64,000 nucleotides of DNA from Pengzhenrongella sicca (GTDB lineage: Bacteria > Actinomycetota > Actinomycetes > Actinomycetales > Cellulomonadaceae): the NCBI RefSeq assembly GCF_017569225.1, contig NZ_CP071868.1, positions 3,100,001-3,164,000 of the forward strand. The letters run 5' to 3'. The notes below the pieces were generated by a model. It saw only the letters and a program-made list of their open reading frames with translations, was not told the origin of the DNA and did not search any database. Position numbers and translations under genes: made by a program. Shown here in pieces: positions 60,412 through 64,000 of the stretch (the first letter of the stretch is position 1; every line of letters begins with the position of its first letter).

Positions 60412-60554
60412 TCTAAGACCGTACAGTCCGCGTGAGCTGGGCGCGGACTTCTATATGCGGGCAGCCGGCGTTTGCTGCGATCGACCAGTCAGCCGCTGCT
60501 GCTGCTGCGCCAGCGGCCAACGGCACGGCCGCGGGTGCAGGGATATCCGCGGAC

Positions 60555-61544
60555 TCACTCGTCGCCGTTCTCGAGCCGACGACCTAGGAAGAGCCTTACC
60601 CGCTCACCGAGAACTGGTTCCATCTGCTCGATTATCGCGTCGAGTTCGTACTTGCTGTGGTTAGACGGGTGCCGCAACTTGCTAAGGAACTCGCCGTATC
60701 TCGTCAGCATATTTCTCGCATCGAGGAATGCCGCCAGCCAAGCCACGTCACCGACTTGCGCGTTTACCCTGCCGGAAATGAGGTCCGCAGTCGCGGCTCC
60801 GACCAGTGCGTCGAACATCGGCGTCGAAGTGTAACCAAAATAGATCGCCGTTGCCATGAACTCGTCTGCTTGTTGCCGGTACTCAAGGCCTTGAATCATC
60901 AGCATGCCCGCAACGAGAACTCCACTCGCAACCACGAGAAGCCCCGGAAATGGCGGCAGCATCAGACCGAGCGCAACCGCAAGAGCAAGCAATGGCATCG
61001 CAATGCCTGTGCGAAACTCTGCCTCGGCGCGAACTCTGTCGTATTGCTGATACTGCTCACTAGCTTCACGACCTAATCGCAATGCAGCCAAGTCAAACTC
61101 ATCCAATACAAGATTCTTCGGAACGAGCGCCGCAAGCGTAGGTGAAACAGGATTCAGCCGCTCTCGGACCGAACTCCGTACGAGGGTCTCGGCCGTCTCG
61201 CTTGGCCGCCGTACGAGCAGGCCGATACGCCCAGAAGCTCTAAATCTGCTCTTGTTCAGCCTAGCGATTGATCTACCCGCAGCGTGCGATCGGCCAATCC
61301 AGCGTCCGACACTTCCGGAGGTCACGCCCGCCACATAGGCAACGAATGCGACGGCCGCCCACCCAATGCTCTGCGGAATTGCCGCAGCCAACACCGCGAT
61401 GGTGGATACGGCATCCAACTTGCCAATTCGGTCCCAACTTGGGTACGCCAATAGGACAACCAAGGCAACCCATATTGATCCGACAACGAAAGGCGTGCGG
61501 AACTCACGTACACCGGGCAGGACCGCAGAAAGCAACGACATCAA
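60555..61544 (-). CDS. polytopic membrane protein, unknown
   Basis: A 329-residue protein with about five membrane segments (FVVGSIWVALVVLLAYPSW, AVSTIAVLAAAIPQSIGWAA, GIAMPLLALAVALGLMLPPF, PGLLVVASGVLVAGMLMI) and long helical cytoplasmic parts (ARLNKSRFRASGRIGLLVRR; ASEQYQQYDRVRAEAEFRTG). No family recognised; layout recalls the protein at 50231. GC lower than the core. Confidence 0.65.
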   Translation of the reverse strand: MMSLLSAVLPGVREFRTPFVVGSIWVALVVLLAYPSWDRIGKLDAVSTIAVLAAAIPQSIGWAAVAFVAYVAGVTSGSVGRWIGRSHAAGRSIARLNKSRFRASGRIGLLVRRPSETAETLVRSSVRERLNPVSPTLAALVPKNLVLDEFDLAALRLGREASEQYQQYDRVRAEAEFRTGIAMPLLALAVALGLMLPPFPGLLVVASGVLVAGMLMIQGLEYRQQADEFMATAIYFGYTSTPMFDALVGAATADLISGRVNAQVGDVAWLAAFLDARNMLTRYGEFLSKLRHPSNHSKYELDAIIEQMEPVLGERVRLFLGRRLENGDE

Positions 61545-62135
61545 ACATCTCTCGCTTGGAGGAAGGCTACAGAGATTGACAGCGAGCCAATTGCACTAAG
61601 ATTGGCGGCATTTTTCAAGCTCAACTCGCACACGAAGCGCCAATATTAACGATCTAGTCAAGACCAAATATGGTTTTCCCTTGCTTCAGCGCGGCCAGCA
61701 TCCCAATGCGCCGAGGGCGTTGCCTGGCAGATGAGACGAGGTCGACATTGGGCCAGGCTACTCACATTGGTGAACCTTCGCGCGTACTTGCCAATAGTCG
61801 CACGTCCGAGATCGAGATCGCGGCGGCATTGCTCGACCCAGACCGATTGTCACAATCGGCAGGTAGACCCATGCGGGCCGACCTGGTCACCGACACCCTT
61901 GAGATGGCCGTGTGGTCTCGCGGCCGCGCCGGCGTCAGCGACCTCGCCGGGCTCATCGACGCACGCGTCGCCCAACGACACGCTGAAGACCCCGACCAAC
62001 CCGCCACGTCCTGCAACAGAAGCGGCGTCCCGGGAACCCATCCGGGAGGCCGCTTCGCCCTGTCCCTTGACAGAATCGACTACATATCAAGTGGCGGTCT
62101 CTGCTGATTCGGAACCACTCTGTTCGATCGGGAGG
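61545..62135. other. gap with an IS3-type transposase fragment
   Basis: The only recognisable sequence is a plus-strand piece at about 61862-61990: RPMRADLVTDTLEMAVWSRG then RAGVSDLAGLID, which resembles the integrase-core part of IS3-type OrfB just before its second catalytic Asp. The rest of the 591 bases shows nothing. Confidence 0.45.
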
Positions 62136-64000
62136 TCAGGACGTAATCTCAATCACGGTGCCGACCAGCTGTGCAACGGGCGTCCACAGGTCGACCTCGA
62201 CCTCAGGCGACTCGATACTCACCACGAGCGAGTAGTCGACCCCGTGGATGCTCTGGTCGTAGGTCCCCCGGGTCTTCCACCAGCCGGCGACTGGATATAC
62301 GGCGAGGGCCCCCTTGCTCGCCAAGGCGGCCGCCGTTCCTCGCCAGATATCCGTGTGCAGGGAGCCTGGCGCCTGCTGCTGGTTGCTCCCGAATGTCCAG
62401 CCCTGTTCGGTGTCGAGACTCGGCGGGCGCTGGCCGTCCTGCCGCGCGCGCGTGTTGATGCGCTGACGGAATGACTCGACGCTCTCCTCGGGTCGCCGCG
62501 TCGCGAATCGAAGCCCGTGCGAAGGGTAAATGTACCGTCCGGTCCAGCCGCGGTTTGATGGGTTGGGCTCCACGAAGTAGGACAGCGTGACGCGCAGCCG
62601 AACTTGGGTCTCGCCCAGATTCTCAAGTTCCTGCACCGGCCACGGCAGGTCATGCAGGTTCATCTCGCGGACTTTGCCAGCATTGCTGGCGCCGTCTCGT
62701 TCGTACGGGTGGATACGCGCCTCGGCGATGAGCGTCAGTGCGTCGGCAGCGCTGCGCAGCGCGCGGCCAGCGTCGGGTACACCCATGCCGTAACGGCGTA
62801 GGAGGCTCACCCGGCGACCCATCGTGGGTGCAGCGTTGAGGCGGGCACTCATAGGCGGTGTCCATTCGGCCGAGTGAACTATCAGCGCACGGACGGTCTC
62901 AGGGCGCAGCGTCGGGTAGGCCGCCTGGATGTCCGCTGCGATAGCCGCGACCTGCGCTGTGGCGGCCGACGTGTCCCGAGTGGTCGTGAAGAACCCCTCC
63001 CCGGGGCGCTGAAGCCGCGTCGTGAGCAGCGCGAGATTAGGCGGGGTATCCACGCCGGTCTTGTCCGGTGACGCGGCGGTATTGCCGCCGTCGGCGACCA
63101 CCTCAGGCTTGAAAGGCCACTTCTTGCGGTCAAATACGACCGAGGTGCGACTGACCGGCGAGAGCTCACCGCGCTGCGCGATTGGCACGTAGCCGGCGAA
63201 GTCAGCTGGCGCGCCGGACATGTCATCCTGCTCCGAGTAGGCGCCGACGGTCAGTGCGTTCCATGCCTGCGCGGGGTCCTCGACCGGTTCGACGTCGCTT
63301 CGATCAAGGTGATCGTCATTCGCGTCGAGATCGTGGATGTTGCCCGCGGAGACCACAAACAGACGCGGTCTGCGCGGCTCGTCGCGATCCAGGTAGGTGA
63401 ACTTCGGGTCGGTGTCATCGATCGCACGCCCGAACGAAAGCGCATCGATCGTGGCTGACCACGACGTCGGTCGTCCAGCATCGGCTTGTTCGGCCGGATC
63501 CGGATCGGCCGTCGAATAGACCGGGTGCGGCGCGGTAACTGCCAGCATGAACACTCGAGGGCGATCGGAGGCCTGAATTTCGGGCAGGTCCACCGATCGC
63601 GCGATGATCGCGCCGTATAGGTCGCGGGCGTTCGCCCCGTGGTCAGGCAGGATCTTCACCGACTCCAGGCCGTGGCGCAGTGTGACTGGTTGGGTGTCGA
63701 CGATCGCGCCGTGCAGATCGCCGTACAGCGCCAAGCCAGCCATCTCGGTTCCGTGGGAATGGAAAGGCTGCACGCGCCAGAGCGGGTCGGCTACGTGCAG
63801 GTCGCTCTTGTTGATCGACTCGACTAGCAGAGGGTGTCCAGCCTGGATTCCGGTGTCCAGCAGGCATACCACTGGCGCGTTCTCATCGGCTGTCCGCAAG
63901 CGACTGCGCAGGTCGTCGACCCAGTCGGCCTGCTCCGTGGCAGGGAGCGAAGCCAGGAGGTTGGCGACGTCGTGCGGTCGCCTCAATTCGGCGATGTCGT
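62136..64000 (-). CDS. S8 (subtilisin-like) peptidase, truncated by window edge
   Basis: An open frame from the right edge (no stop before 64000) to 62136; the visible part is about 620 residues. The catalytic triad is present: Asp in APVVCLLDTGIQAGHP, His in QPFHSHGTEMAGLAL and Ser in TTTRDTSAATAQVAAIA, in S8 order. The C-terminal 200 residues are a beta-rich domain (LRVTLSYFVEPNPSNRGWTG). S8 peptidases of this large cytoplasmic kind are known next to AAA ATPases in defence loci; the upstream neighbour is outside the window. The N-terminus is missing. Confidence 0.85.
   Translation of the reverse strand, partial: DIAELRRPHDVANLLASLPATEQADWVDDLRSRLRTADENAPVVCLLDTGIQAGHPLLVESINKSDLHVADPLWRVQPFHSHGTEMAGLALYGDLHGAIVDTQPVTLRHGLESVKILPDHGANARDLYGAIIARSVDLPEIQASDRPRVFMLAVTAPHPVYSTADPDPAEQADAGRPTSWSATIDALSFGRAIDDTDPKFTYLDRDEPRRPRLFVVSAGNIHDLDANDDHLDRSDVEPVEDPAQAWNALTVGAYSEQDDMSGAPADFAGYVPIAQRGELSPVSRTSVVFDRKKWPFKPEVVADGGNTAASPDKTGVDTPPNLALLTTRLQRPGEGFFTTTRDTSAATAQVAAIAADIQAAYPTLRPETVRALIVHSAEWTPPMSARLNAAPTMGRRVSLLRRYGMGVPDAGRALRSAADALTLIAEARIHPYERDGASNAGKVREMNLHDLPWPVQELENLGETQVRLRVTLSYFVEPNPSNRGWTGRYIYPSHGLRFATRRPEESVESFRQRINTRARQDGQRPPSLDTEQGWTFGSNQQQAPGSLHTDIWRGTAAALASKGALAVYPVAGWWKTRGTYDQSIHGVDYSLVVSIESPEVEVDLWTPVAQLVGTVIEITS

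Overview
The window is high-GC DNA with GTG/ATG starts, ATGA-type overlaps, Lsr2, an ECF42-type sigma factor and a single-Cys (mycothiol-type) arsenate reductase. Together these suggest an actinobacterium, plausibly Micrococcales (Cellulomonadaceae/Promicromonosporaceae-like). That placement is inference from style, not a match.

Bases 1-24,000 look mostly chromosomal: a GNAT protein (cut by the left edge), a diacylglycerol-kinase-like lipid kinase, a Lon-substrate-binding-domain protein, a double VOC protein, a YCII + ECF42 sigma pair, a TetR gene with a strong dyad, a DUF5701 protein, a family-2 glycosyltransferase coupled to a small membrane protein, an arsenic resistance cluster (arsM, two arsenate reductases, a CoA-disulfide-reductase-like flavoprotein, an ArsB/NhaD-type pump; no arsR in the window), a 2OG-Fe(II) oxygenase, an Old Yellow Enzyme divergent from a MerR gene, a PadR/VOC pair, and a DrrAB-type ABC exporter with its MerR regulator. 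A short imperfect inverted repeat occurs three times between these genes.

Bases 24,000-34,700 are a transition zone: broken copies of the exporter, a frameshifted excisionase, a tRNA 3'-half-like attachment core flanked by direct repeats, a Schlafen/AlbA-like pseudogene, a HEPN-like protein, a VanX-like dipeptidase, a P-loop kinase, a complete IS21-family element with 5-bp target duplication, and an ECF sigma/anti-sigma pair.

Bases 34,700-64,000 are an accessory, defence-rich island with IS21, IS1380 and IS3 elements or remnants. Its clearest system is a type II CBASS operon on the minus strand (CD-NTase, E2-E1 fusion Cap2, and one protein joining JAB peptidase, TIR and SAVED domains). It is divergent from an HTH + ImmA/IrrE metallopeptidase pair that resembles CapH/CapP. 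Further along are an Abi-C/HEPN protein, a PD-(D/E)XK-like nuclease, an HNH protein, lsr2, a small caspase-like protein behind a 46-residue membrane peptide, a DUF6338 membrane protein followed by a run of five overlapping tiny genes for related proline-rich peptides, and an S8 peptidase cut by the right edge. The JAB-TIR-SAVED fusion and the DUF6338/micropeptide array are the most unusual finds.
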